Shown: positions 1 through 8,767 of the stretch, one piece after another
How the letters are laid out: each line of letters opens with the position of its first letter
How positions within the stretch are numbered: the stretch's first letter is position 1
NCBI GenBank assembly: GCA_964534175.1
Contig: CAZHNS010000001.1
Coordinates: 92,378-156,377 of the forward strand
From: JAFGHJ01 sp964534175
Lineage (GTDB): Bacteria > Hydrothermota > UBA3072
Length of the DNA: 64,000 nucleotides
Reading direction: 5' to 3'
Made by a program: the position numbers and the translations under genes
Notes under the pieces: generated by a model
Database searches by the model: none
Told to the model about the DNA's origin: nothing
The model's input: only the letters and a program-made list of their open reading frames with translations

Positions 1-2273
1 TGTTCGATTTCCCTTATTAAATCTCCGTTGAAATTGTAGATTCTTATGGTACATATTCCGGGTAAGTTAACAAAGTTTATCTTATCAGGTGCACCCTCGT
101 ATTGGATAGTCCCTTGTGCTCCTAAATGGCAGGGGTTTGGAACAACTCTGATAGAATCGAGATCGCTACCCGCCGGCATCCCGTGCAGGGAAGCGGGCCT
201 GAAGACCTCATTCTGCCATCTTCCACTTTCCAGAACCTCAGCAGTACCCGTTATTCCGTTTGGGTAATTCGACTCCGGATGACTTCCATCGTCAAATGCG
301 GCTACATAGTAATAGTAATTTTCACCACGTACGGCTGTTTCATCATAAAAAGTATCTGCAACGCTGGGTGAATAGATGATTGACGTGCCTCCGGGGTCGA
401 TTCCGCCACACTGATAGATTAATGCCCATTCTCCATAATGCTCGCCATCTTCTGTAATAATCGGACCCGGATTAGCTATGGCTCGATAAACTTTATATCC
501 TTCGAGGTCTGCTGGTATATCATCCGGATTCTCATACTCCCAGGTTATACGTATTCTATCTGGCATCGATTGAACTTTAACTGATGGAGGAGGAGGCGGT
601 ATGGGAATATCATAATTGTGGTCGAAATTCCACTGGGCATTTATTGCATTTCTTATAACAGTGTCTACAGTGGAATATACCCACATATCTTTAAGTAGAT
701 TAGCAGCATCATTTGTATATCCGGCATCCTGCCATTCCTCCGGATTGTGTCTGTAGGTAGGAGGTATATGGATTGTATCGGCCGTGTTAGGAACGTATGG
801 GAATGTCATACTTATATCATTTATATCGAGTGTGTCTCCGCTCTGGGTGATGAAGGTTATTGTACTGTCCTTCCAGGCATGGCCTATATCCCAGCAAGAT
901 TGGACGGGCAATGTACCTGCTGTCGTGGCCCATACAATTCTGATCGAGTCACCAAAGGCTAAGTTAAAAGGACCGGATGCGTAATGACCAACAACATGCC
1001 AGAAAATCTTTTCCGTAGGCTCAACTTCATTCCAGTGTGCAGCCCCGCGTAAATCCATCGGCATCGGATGATAGGTGCCAGGATAGATTCCTGGCATATA
1101 GTCGACATAAGGGTCATAAACAGGGTCTCCCTTTTCTCCGTATTCCATAATGTTGTAAACTTCCTGCCAGGTGTCTACAGGTCTCGCGCCGGAATGAAAT
1201 TTGTATTGGAGGTCGTCTGGTCCATGAATACCATGTGTTTTTGGCTGAACCGGATCGTCTGTTTCCGGATTATTTTCTACAGTTCCGTTTATTTCCGCAA
1301 GTTCTCCGGGTCCAGTCGCAACAGATGAAGATTGAGGCACGTAAAGTGTAACCTCACCGGCACTACAAATATCATCAAGATAATCATGATTAAAATCCCA
1401 GACTCCGAAACCATCGCGCTCATAACTAATATAACTGTAATCCAGAGCCCCATAAACATAAGTCAACCTCACTGAATCTTGCGGATTTTCCCAGTTGGGA
1501 TAAACTCCTGTCCAATGATACCACTCGGCTTTTTCCTGTGCTTCATTAAGCGGCATCATTTCAAGCTGTCTCATAAAATAAAGACTATCGATAGATTCAC
1601 CCTGACGTTCAATTACCGAATCGAGGTCTATATTACCGCTATTAACAATCGTCCAATCATATATTACATAATCATCATGGTTTTTCTGCGCCCAGGTGAG
1701 GACTCTCTGGTATATATCAAGACCCATCCAGGTTCTAAAATGAGATTCAACCATAACATCCGCAGTTCCCCAGACTTTATCGGAAGAAAAATAGTCGCCC
1801 GTACGAGCCGTGGGCTGCTCTATTAACATTCCGTCCAGCTCTATACTGGGTGGTGTGTATCTGTAGTATCGTCGGATAGTAGTTCCATCTTCGTCAGGAA
1901 CAGCAAATGTGTTATAATCTCCGTCACTCGCATCGGATCTACCATAGGGGTTCCCCGCCAATTTAATGGGAACTATACTGTCTGCTTCAGTGTCATACCA
2001 GTTTTTGCAGCCAAAGCGCGAACCGGCGACACGAATTATGTCCGGTGCCCAGGGTGATAAATTATCGTATTCCTGTGGCCAGCCACCACCCTCTACTCCT
2101 TCGTAAAATCTGATTACATTAAGATCGATTGAACCACACTGCTCACTCTGATCCCCGTCATCAGTAATGTATACAACAAGTTCATTTCCACGTATTGTTT
2201 TTGCGGCTCCAAAACCCGAAACTGATATAAGAAGGATCAAAAGAGTCGATAATACCAAAAGTTTCTTATTCAT
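1..2273 (-). CDS. FN3/sorting-domain surface protein, C-terminus cut by window edge
   Basis: Open minus-strand frame from the ATG at 2273 to the window edge with no stop, so the last part is missing. It starts with a hydrophobic signal peptide (MNKKLLVLSTLLILLISVSG). The middle shares long blocks with the protein at 8768-11104, such as KVWGTADVM, DDYVIYDWTIVNSGN and IRIVWA, and the order of domains is the same: a large unknown N-terminal domain, a fibronectin type III-like domain (ITWEYENPDDIPADLEGYKV), then a type IX-like sorting domain beginning IRVVPNPC. It lies 29 bases downstream of the receptor gene and is probably co-transcribed with it. By family knowledge such proteins are exported and surface-attached; a role as the partner of the receptor, in the place of SusD, is inference. 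Substrate unknown. Confidence 0.8.
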   Translation of the reverse strand, partial: MNKKLLVLSTLLILLISVSGFGAAKTIRGNELVVYITDDGDQSEQCGSIDLNVIRFYEGVEGGGWPQEYDNLSPWAPDIIRVAGSRFGCKNWYDTEADSIVPIKLAGNPYGRSDASDGDYNTFAVPDEDGTTIRRYYRYTPPSIELDGMLIEQPTARTGDYFSSDKVWGTADVMVESHFRTWMGLDIYQRVLTWAQKNHDDYVIYDWTIVNSGNIDLDSVIERQGESIDSLYFMRQLEMMPLNEAQEKAEWYHWTGVYPNWENPQDSVRLTYVYGALDYSYISYERDGFGVWDFNHDYLDDICSAGEVTLYVPQSSSVATGPGELAEINGTVENNPETDDPVQPKTHGIHGPDDLQYKFHSGARPVDTWQEVYNIMEYGEKGDPVYDPYVDYMPGIYPGTYHPMPMDLRGAAHWNEVEPTEKIFWHVVGHYASGPFNLAFGDSIRIVWATTAGTLPVQSCWDIGHAWKDSTITFITQSGDTLDINDISMTFPYVPNTADTIHIPPTYRHNPEEWQDAGYTNDAANLLKDMWVYSTVDTVIRNAINAQWNFDHNYDIPIPPPPPSVKVQSMPDRIRITWEYENPDDIPADLEGYKVYRAIANPGPIITEDGEHYGEWALIYQCGGIDPGGTSIIYSPSVADTFYDETAVRGENYYYYVAAFDDGSHPESNYPNGITGTAEVLESGRWQNEVFRPASLHGMPAGSDLDSIRVVPNPCHLGAQGTIQYEGAPDKINFVNLPGICTIRIYNFNGDLIREIE

Positions 2274-2302
2274 AACACTGCCTCCTTCAACTCTTTGATG
2301 AT

Positions 2303-5300
2303 TTAAAAATTAAAACCAAACCCAAAATTAAAGCTTCTTGGATTTCTGAACGCAAGGTGTTCAATATTGGGCATATCTATATAGGGCTTATCATCACTTT
2401 TTACATCTCCAAGTCGGTCGTTTCCTTCTATACGGGATGGGTCGTCTTCATATTCTTCTGTGCCATACAAAGGTAGGTGCAAGGACTGATAATAATTGTT
2501 TCTATCATCGTCATCAGAAAAACCCCGATCGATTAGATACTTCCAGTTCATTAGGTTGTTTACTTGGCCATATACATAAATACTGGTTCCTGCTATATTC
2601 AGTGTTTTTTGGATTTTTAACTGAATATTTTTCCAGGGCGTCCACTGCAGTATTTCTTCTCCAAAGTTTTCCTGGTCAGTTACAAAATAGCCATCTTCCC
2701 AGAAATAAAGTAAACTTAAATCGAGTTCACCTAATACCGGACCCAATCTTTCGGGAGTTAAAAAACTAAGTCCTAAATTCATAACCGGTCGGGGAAGAGG
2801 TCTATCCTGTGTGGGTTCGGTATAGCCAGTACTCTGTTCATCTAATGGATCCGCGAAATATTCATCTCTGCCTGTACGGCCGCTGGTTGTAACTCTATAG
2901 TCATAATTGACCCAACCTTTCCACCAATCACCGAAATCTTTGCTGAAACGAATTTCAAAACCGCGAATATCCCTGTAAGAATTGTTAAGTATAGTTCCAT
3001 AATGTACGGGAGGATCGTCCGGGTGTCCGGTGTAAGTTACTCTATTGACCTCGTTTTTTACATCTTTGTAATACCCGGCGATATGAAGCTGAAACATGTC
3101 TGCTATACTAATATCTGCGCCCAACTCATATGCTGTGGTCCTGGCCATTTCCAAATTTGGATTACCTAAGAATCCCAGAGGGCCATTTAATCCCGATAAA
3201 AAGATTTGGAACATATTGTAAGAGGTGGGCAGTGAATAGAAGTCACCATAATTAAAATATAACTTCGCGTTTTCAGAAATTGGATGAGATATACCTAAAC
3301 GAGGAGATATCTTTAATTGTCCTTTTGCAGGTTCTTTTGGCGCTTCATCCAGGTTATATTTACCTTCTTGAGTGAAGTATTCCGAATATGTCCCTAACTC
3401 AAACCAATCTATATTCGGGTCGAAATAGTCGGCTCTAACACCTACGTTTGCGATTATACCTTCAAATTCTATTTTATCCTGGATGTAAGCCCCTCCCCGA
3501 ATAGGGTTTGCTGTCCAGCTGACAGCCCAATTACCACCCGGAGCTTCCCACCTATTTTTTTCGAAATAGGTGTTTAAATCGTCTAAATTGTAAAGCAGTC
3601 CGAATTTTATCTCATTAAAACTGTTAATCTGAGTGGTAAAATCGAACTTTGCGTTCCATGTAGTTGACATGGATGTATCATATTCTCCCGCGCAATGAGC
3701 TCCCATATATACTTCATCGCCTACCATATCAATAGGGCCATGAAGTGTATCATAACCATAAGGTTCCTCAGTGATATGCAGGTAACAAATACTGTCACCT
3801 TCAGTAGCAGAATCCGGGTAAAATAAATAGATTGTTGTATCTCTGGGTGTAAGAAATTCTAATCCTCTGCAGTCTCTTTTGTTACTCAAACGTGTAATTC
3901 TAATTGTGTAAAAGGAGTTGCTGGAGAGTGCATGGTCGAATGTTACTCCAGCCATGTTGTGAGACACATCATAAGGAGCCAGACCCGCGCCATAATACGA
4001 ATGTTCCAGTTGAAGTGCCACGTCTGTGTCGAATGCTGCATCACCACTCCATAAGTAATATCCGCCTACGGCACCTTCAATTTCATTAAAATCAACGAAT
4101 TGACCAAGATTGAAGTCACTTGTATTCTCGGCAATATCTCCGTTGACAACCTGAGCAAGGGAGTTTTGTTCTCCTGACATAAACTCAAAATTTAATTTTA
4201 TTGATTTTGTAGGGTGCGTAGTAAGTTTAACAAATGCATTTTTCTCAATATAATAATCGCTGTAATCACTAATAGGCAAAGCCCATGCTTCTCTGCTTTC
4301 TCTGTAGGATACATAGAAACCTAAATCCCATAAAAAGTCACCAATTACAGGGAGTGGTCCTCCGAAACCAACATCCATATTCCAATCCGGGTTATCTCCA
4401 TACGGATTTTCTCTTGAGTTACCGGTATAACCAGTAGGCGCTAAAGAGTCCGAACCTTCAACTCTGTGTTGCCACATAAATAGAGCTTTTCCCTGTTCGG
4501 CGGTATATGGTTCGTTTCTACTTGACCAACGTTCCCATCCGGAAAAATCCTTCCAACTGTCCCGAATACTGTCCGGTAATACTCTTGTTCCTTTCCAGCA
4601 AACACTATCAGGAATTCCGTCTCCGGTAACGTCTCCTTCAGAGAGGAAAGATCTAAGATAGTAGTTGTCAGGGTCATAAAGAGACGGACCAAAATGTTTA
4701 TAATGCGGTGGGCTGTATTCAAATGTTACCGAACCACTGTATCCCTCTACGGGCGGATTCTGAGTGATTATATTTATAAGTCCTGAACGGACATTATCGT
4801 ATTCGGCGTTAAAGCCTCCCTTAATTATGTTTAATTCCTTAATCATGCTGAGATTTGGAAGTAATATTGGTTCGTTTGTTCTACCATCTACCATAGTCAG
4901 TCCGTCTGTCATAAATGAACTTTCGTTTATATGGCCGCCTCGGACTTCCCATCGTTGTATACCTGGTTGTTGGTTAATATAATCTCCGATATCGGATACA
5001 AAAGGTACAGCTTTTATTTCTTCGACTTTCGCTGAAATCGAAGAAGCAGAAATATCCATTTTTATTAATTCCGCATCAGCTTTGACGGTAACACCTTCTC
5101 CCGGAATAACTGTAGTTTTCAGTTCAAATCTCATCTGAGTCGTGTGATCTGCTGTTACCTCTACTCCGGTCTTCGTCACACTTTCATACCCCATCATTCG
5201 TGCCTGGACGTTATAGATATCCGGAGATACCTTAAGGATGACGAAATATCCATTGGCATCTGTTGCTGACCCCAGAGTAGTTCCCACAATCAAAACATTG

Positions 5301-5458
5301 GCACCAGGTAAAGGTTCACCTGTTTCGGCATCAACAACAACGCCGGCGATTTTTCCGAAAACCGCACCTTTCGCACTTAGGTTGAAAATCAACAAACAAA
5401 AAATAATAAGTACAAGCCACCTGGTTAACAATTTATCCCTCCTTTCGGTACTCTTCAT
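2303..5458 (-). CDS. TonB-dependent receptor with CarboxypepD_reg-like N-terminal domain (copy A)
   Basis: About 1051 residues. After a signal peptide (RWLVLIIFCLLIFNLSAKG) comes a carboxypeptidase-regulatory-like domain (GKIAGVVVDAETGEPLPGAN, to about residue 110), then a plug domain (WEVRGG, FMTDGL, KGGFNAEYDNVRSG) and a long barrel ending in FNFGFGFNF, a typical C-terminal beta-signal. Outer membrane import or export channel; substrate unknown. The ATG at 5458 is chosen because AAAGGAGG sits five bases before it; a longer frame reaches 5527 but lacks such a site. Same architecture as the receptor at 11151-14414, including the first residues (MKST.R..KLL.RWL). First gene of an operon with the FN3 protein at 2273. 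No ExbB/ExbD/TonB genes are in the window. Confidence 0.9.
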   Translation of the reverse strand: MKSTERRDKLLTRWLVLIIFCLLIFNLSAKGAVFGKIAGVVVDAETGEPLPGANVLIVGTTLGSATDANGYFVILKVSPDIYNVQARMMGYESVTKTGVEVTADHTTQMRFELKTTVIPGEGVTVKADAELIKMDISASSISAKVEEIKAVPFVSDIGDYINQQPGIQRWEVRGGHINESSFMTDGLTMVDGRTNEPILLPNLSMIKELNIIKGGFNAEYDNVRSGLINIITQNPPVEGYSGSVTFEYSPPHYKHFGPSLYDPDNYYLRSFLSEGDVTGDGIPDSVCWKGTRVLPDSIRDSWKDFSGWERWSSRNEPYTAEQGKALFMWQHRVEGSDSLAPTGYTGNSRENPYGDNPDWNMDVGFGGPLPVIGDFLWDLGFYVSYRESREAWALPISDYSDYYIEKNAFVKLTTHPTKSIKLNFEFMSGEQNSLAQVVNGDIAENTSDFNLGQFVDFNEIEGAVGGYYLWSGDAAFDTDVALQLEHSYYGAGLAPYDVSHNMAGVTFDHALSSNSFYTIRITRLSNKRDCRGLEFLTPRDTTIYLFYPDSATEGDSICYLHITEEPYGYDTLHGPIDMVGDEVYMGAHCAGEYDTSMSTTWNAKFDFTTQINSFNEIKFGLLYNLDDLNTYFEKNRWEAPGGNWAVSWTANPIRGGAYIQDKIEFEGIIANVGVRADYFDPNIDWFELGTYSEYFTQEGKYNLDEAPKEPAKGQLKISPRLGISHPISENAKLYFNYGDFYSLPTSYNMFQIFLSGLNGPLGFLGNPNLEMARTTAYELGADISIADMFQLHIAGYYKDVKNEVNRVTYTGHPDDPPVHYGTILNNSYRDIRGFEIRFSKDFGDWWKGWVNYDYRVTTSGRTGRDEYFADPLDEQSTGYTEPTQDRPLPRPVMNLGLSFLTPERLGPVLGELDLSLLYFWEDGYFVTDQENFGEEILQWTPWKNIQLKIQKTLNIAGTSIYVYGQVNNLMNWKYLIDRGFSDDDDRNNYYQSLHLPLYGTEEYEDDPSRIEGNDRLGDVKSDDKPYIDMPNIEHLAFRNPRSFNFGFGFNF

Positions 5459-5687
5459 TAAAACCTCCTTTTTTAAGAGTTGCAGAATGATTTTTATACG
5501 AAGTCTGAAATATAGAACAATTGACAAAGCAATATATTTTATTCGGTTTTAGTAACTCTATCAAGATAAACTCTTCCGGGTAAAAAAGCTCAACTAAATT
5601 GTTTCTATAATACAATTCTAAAAAAATCCCCCTTTATAATCCTAAACCTTAAAAAGTGGTAATTCTTTACCTTACTTGCTTAGTATT
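5459..5687 (-). promoter_or_regulatory. Long conserved 5' leader of receptor operon A
   Basis: About 230 bases between the predicted transcription start and the ATG. The sequence aligns over most of its length with the leader of receptor operon B (14415-14647): shared blocks include AAGTAAGGT near the 5' end, a GGGGG/AGGAGG purine run in the middle, TTGTATTAT, AGAGTTTA.CTTGATAGA and the final AAGGAGGTTTTAATG. A 60-codon frame (5433-5615) crosses it in A but the matching frame in B stops after a few codons, so a conserved peptide is unlikely. Post-transcriptional control is inference. The rest of the 367-base gap to lgt holds the promoter and a hairpin. Confidence 0.5.
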
Positions 5688-5693
5688 TAAATC

Positions 5694-5721
5694 ATTATAG
5701 GCGCGATGGATTTTTTGTCAA
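5694..5721 (-). promoter_or_regulatory. Sigma-70 type promoter of receptor operon A
   Basis: On the minus strand TTGACA (5716-5721), 16-base spacer, TATAAT (5694-5699): both boxes are perfect matches. The copy in front of receptor B has the same boxes and spacer. Confidence 0.85.
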
Positions 5722-5758
5722 GTAAAAATTTAGGAAATTAAACGACTTTCATTTTAAT

Positions 5759-5790
5759 GAAAAAATCTGAAAAAAACTTCTGATTTTTTC
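5759..5790 (-). terminator. Possible terminator after lgt
   Basis: Imperfect inverted repeat with 13-base arms (5759-5771 and 5778-5790, one mismatch) and a 6-base loop. On the minus strand the 3' arm ends in six T. It lies about 35 bases past the lgt stop. The stem is very AT-rich, so this is tentative. Confidence 0.4.
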
Positions 5791-5825
5791 CGAGATATTG
5801 CGTTTATGCGTAATTTTCGATCAAT

Positions 5826-6629
5826 TTATTTTTTTCTGAGACCAATTATTATTACGACAATAGAAGAGAACATCATTACTATACTTAAAACTTGAGAAAG
5901 AGTAAGGTATTTGAGAATCAAAGCATTTCCGGAATATTGGCGAAAGAAATCGACTGTAAACCGGTGAAGCCCATATAAACCTATGAATAAAGAGAAAAGA
6001 AATCCATTAAAAGGCGTTTTTCTTCTTACTATCCATAATATTCCAAAAATTATCAATAAATTTAAGGCAGATATGAGTTGTGTGGGAATAACGGGTAGGC
6101 TATGTGAAGCTCCATTAAAGATTAAACCTCGTTGCAAGTGATCCCAGTATGCGGGAGGGTTCCATCTCGCAGGAAAGCTGACTCCTATACAGGAATTTGT
6201 AACTCTTCCGTAGCAGCAACCGTTCAAAAAACAACCTATTCTTCCGATTCCAATTGCTATTGCGATGCCCGGTGCCATAATATCCATAACTTTAGGTACA
6301 GGCAATTTTGCTATTTTTATGAAAAGTATTCCTCCTGCAAAACCGCCAATAAAACCACCATAAAATACCATTCCTCCTTCCCATAGTTTAAAGATAGTAA
6401 TGGGGTCAGAAGCGAACTGGAACCAATTTTCCCATATATACCATATTCTAGCACCTATAAGCATTCCTACTATTACCCACATGGAAAGAGATTGTATCAT
6501 TATGGGTTGTATTTCGTTTCTGATTGCTTCTTTATTTATAAAGTACATTCCAACAAGATATCCTGTTACGGCCATGACACCGTAAGCAGGTATTCTGAAA
6601 TCTCCAATTATAAGTAAATATCTGTACAT
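5826..6629 (-). CDS. lgt: Prolipoprotein diacylglyceryl transferase
   Basis: 267 residues, multi-pass inner membrane protein. It transfers diacylglycerol from phosphatidylglycerol to the lipobox cysteine of prolipoproteins. The Lgt signature is visible as GIGRIGCFLNGCCYGR around residues 125-140, preceded by GGMVFYGGFIGG, which carries the conserved YGG element. Length is normal. It sits 23 bases downstream of rnfB and is probably in the same transcript. It would serve the lipoproteins at 36652 and 61035 in this window. Confidence 0.95.
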   Translation of the reverse strand: MYRYLLIIGDFRIPAYGVMAVTGYLVGMYFINKEAIRNEIQPIMIQSLSMWVIVGMLIGARIWYIWENWFQFASDPITIFKLWEGGMVFYGGFIGGFAGGILFIKIAKLPVPKVMDIMAPGIAIAIGIGRIGCFLNGCCYGRVTNSCIGVSFPARWNPPAYWDHLQRGLIFNGASHSLPVIPTQLISALNLLIIFGILWIVRRKTPFNGFLFSLFIGLYGLHRFTVDFFRQYSGNALILKYLTLSQVLSIVMMFSSIVVIIIGLRKK

Positions 6630-6652
6630 TTTTTACCTTTTATTCTTTATTG

Positions 6653-7501
6653 TTAAGCATTTATCTTAGCCTGTATGCTTTTTGCTTTTTTTCGTAATTC
6701 GGATCTTTTTACAAAAGTTTTCGAAGGGCATTTTTCTAAACCGGGTTCTAACAGCTTATTCTCTTTTATTTTATTCCATTGTACTTCCGCGAGTTTGCCT
6801 TCCATTTTTATTATTTCATCTTCTGTTACTCTTGTGCAAAGAGTGCATCCAATACATCCCCTAGAACAGGCTTGTTTGACCGTTTTGGCGTCGTCATAAG
6901 AACGGCAGGCTATGTATATATCCTGATTTTTGGGAATAAGTTCAAAAAGTCCTCTTGGGCAGGTTTCGACACAAATTCCGCAGGCTGTACAATTTTCTTC
7001 TATTATGTAAGGTAATCCTTTTTCACCCATTTCAATTGCATCAAAGGGGCATGCTCTAACACAATCTCCGAGCCCCAGACAGCCATACTGGCATCCTTTA
7101 TCCCCACCCATTAAATTGAGAGCTTCACATGTTGATATTCCGTCGTATTCAGCAATTCTTGCAGCTGTTTCTCTATCTCCGAGACAGCAAAGAACTGATA
7201 CTTTCTCCTCGCCAACACCTTCATTCTTAACTCCCATTATTTCTGATATTTTATCAGCTGCTGCACTTCCGCCAGCTTTACAACCGTTTACCGCATATGT
7301 GCCTTCTACGACTCCCTGAGCAAAAGCAGCGCAGCCCGGAGCTCCACAGGCACCGCAGTCTATACCGGGTAGAATTTCATGAATTTTTTCTACCCTTTCG
7401 TCCTTTTTAACTTTAAACTTCTCGGCGCTGAAAACCAGAAAAGCTCCAAAGATGAGCGTTAATCCGCCGAGTAATAATATAGGTATTAAGACTTGCGTCA
7501 T
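6653..7501 (-). CDS. rnfB: RnfB-type electron transport iron-sulfur protein
   Basis: 282 residues. An N-terminal membrane anchor (about residues 4-26) is followed by the RnfB Fe-S domain (GIDCGACGAPGCAAFAQG), a second cysteine-rich stretch (GCQYGCLGLGDCVRACPFDA) and a ferredoxin motif (CTACGICVETCPRG), with a further CIGCTLC. RnfB brings electrons from ferredoxin into the membrane Rnf complex. No rnfA, C, D, E or G lies next to it, so the partner genes are elsewhere or it works with another complex. SD GGAGG four bases before the ATG; promoter at 7531-7558. Upstream of lgt. Confidence 0.9.
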   Translation of the reverse strand: MTQVLIPILLLGGLTLIFGAFLVFSAEKFKVKKDERVEKIHEILPGIDCGACGAPGCAAFAQGVVEGTYAVNGCKAGGSAAADKISEIMGVKNEGVGEEKVSVLCCLGDRETAARIAEYDGISTCEALNLMGGDKGCQYGCLGLGDCVRACPFDAIEMGEKGLPYIIEENCTACGICVETCPRGLFELIPKNQDIYIACRSYDDAKTVKQACSRGCIGCTLCTRVTEDEIIKMEGKLAEVQWNKIKENKLLEPGLEKCPSKTFVKRSELRKKAKSIQAKINA

Positions 7502-7530
7502 CTGTCCTCCAATTTTTTATTATCCAATTG

Positions 7531-7558
7531 AAAATAAATAGAAGTTATTCATTGTCAA
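7531..7558 (-). promoter_or_regulatory. Promoter of rnfB-lgt
   Basis: Minus strand TTGACA (7553-7558), 16-base spacer, TATTTT (7531-7536); the ATG of rnfB at 7501 follows with an SD of GGAGG. Confidence 0.7.
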
Positions 7559-7575
7559 GAGTGTAAAACAAATAT

Positions 7576-7600
7576 CTCACAGAGAGATACAGAGGAAAAA
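7576..7600 (+). repeat. CACAGAG-type word repeat
   Basis: CTCACAGAGAGATACAGAGG, a degenerate copy of the element that recurs in many gaps of this window. Confidence 0.6.
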
Positions 7601-7657
7601 TATTTTTTTGACACGGAACAAGTGATTAGTGATCAGAGACTAAGTATTCTTCCTGGT

Positions 7658-7695
7658 AAAAATAGAGAAAGCGATCAATATTAATCGCTTTCTCT
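7658..7695 (-). terminator. Rho-independent terminator of the PorV operon
   Basis: Perfect 12-base inverted repeat (AGAGAAAGCGAT at 7664-7675 with ATCGCTTTCTCT at 7684-7695), 8-base loop, followed on the minus strand by ATTTTT. It lies 35 bases after the PorV stop codon and ends the receptor B operon. Confidence 0.85.
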
Positions 7696-7729
7696 AACAA
7701 TTATAATATCGGTATTTTTTTCTAAAACT

Positions 7730-8752
7730 TTAGAAAGCAACTCCTATAGAAGCCCTATTTACCATGTCGAATTTATTAAGTTTTCCGTATGAATAATCTA
7801 CCTTTACACCCTTAAGATTGAAGCCGACTCCTGCAGTTAGGCTTTCCTCATCGTAGTTGAATTTGTGACCGAGTCTGAGCATTATGCCCTTATAGGTATA
7901 TTCGGCGCCTATAAGAACCCTTTCCGTATAATCTCTTGGGTGGATAACGTCTATAGCCAGCATTAACGATTGGTCTGGATTGACATCACCTAAAATATCA
8001 AAGAGATCTATAGCCAGGCCAATTGCCAAATTTAAAGGTAATTGAAAAGATTCTCCTCTGGCTTGAGCGCTATCTCCCAGCATAAAGTGGTATTCAGGAG
8101 AAAAGTTTCTTACAGACATGCCAATACCAAAACTCTCAAGTTTGGGAAATTCCGGGAAGAAGATAAGACCAAAGTCGTAAGCCAGACCTGAAACCTCGTT
8201 TGCCACGGCGTTATCTTCCCAGACATCTGTTGGATTATATATATTTGCCCCTAAACGCTGAGATATATATTTAACCTGAGCACCGGTGGTAAATTTTCCG
8301 GTCAATCGACGAGAATAAGAGATGCCGATTATGTAAGAATTAACTTCCAATAAGCCTACATCAATGTATCCTGCTGGATCGGTGGAGGAGACCAGTGTCC
8401 CTTCGACTTCTCCATAGTCCGCATAAGAAACATTAATTCCAAAATTACCCCAAACTCCGCCGTTTATTGCCAGTATGGCATTATTATAGGAAATATCAGC
8501 AATCCATTTAGTTATATTGATAGAAAAATCAAATTTAGATTGCATTAGACCTAAACCTCCCGGATTATAGAGTAGGGCATTGGCGTCGTTTCCTATAACA
8601 GTGTAAGCTCCTGACATTGCCGAGGCTCTTGCACCCATTGTGACATTCAAAAACGTGCAGCCCGCCTGTCCAAGTTTTTTGAAATCTGAATAAGAATGAA
8701 GAGGTAACAGCAGAAGGGTAACCAATAAAATTAAAATACTTAATTTCTTCAT
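7730..8752 (-). CDS. PorV/PorQ family outer membrane protein
   Basis: 340 residues. Signal peptide (KKLSILILLVTLLLLPLHSYS), then the family pattern GARASAMSGAYTVIGNDANA and LLYNPGGLG, then alternating beta strands ending in a terminal phenylalanine (RASIGVAF). In Bacteroidetes, PorV is the shuttle and attachment protein of type IX secretion; in other phyla related barrels are common but poorly studied. Third gene of the receptor B operon, 15 bases after the FN3/sorting-domain protein. That position fits a job in placing that protein on the surface (inference). No sov/sprA-like or porLM genes are visible. Confidence 0.88.
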   Translation of the reverse strand: MKKLSILILLVTLLLLPLHSYSDFKKLGQAGCTFLNVTMGARASAMSGAYTVIGNDANALLYNPGGLGLMQSKFDFSINITKWIADISYNNAILAINGGVWGNFGINVSYADYGEVEGTLVSSTDPAGYIDVGLLEVNSYIIGISYSRRLTGKFTTGAQVKYISQRLGANIYNPTDVWEDNAVANEVSGLAYDFGLIFFPEFPKLESFGIGMSVRNFSPEYHFMLGDSAQARGESFQLPLNLAIGLAIDLFDILGDVNPDQSLMLAIDVIHPRDYTERVLIGAEYTYKGIMLRLGHKFNYDEESLTAGVGFNLKGVKVDYSYGKLNKFDMVNRASIGVAF

Positions 8753-8767
8753 CTTTATCCTCCTCTT

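Noticed and set aside
5433..5615. 60-codon minus-strand frame in the leader of receptor A, with purine run upstream
   Set aside because: The aligned leader of receptor B carries stops in the same frame, and the frame overlaps the receptor SD and start. Treated as leader, not a gene.
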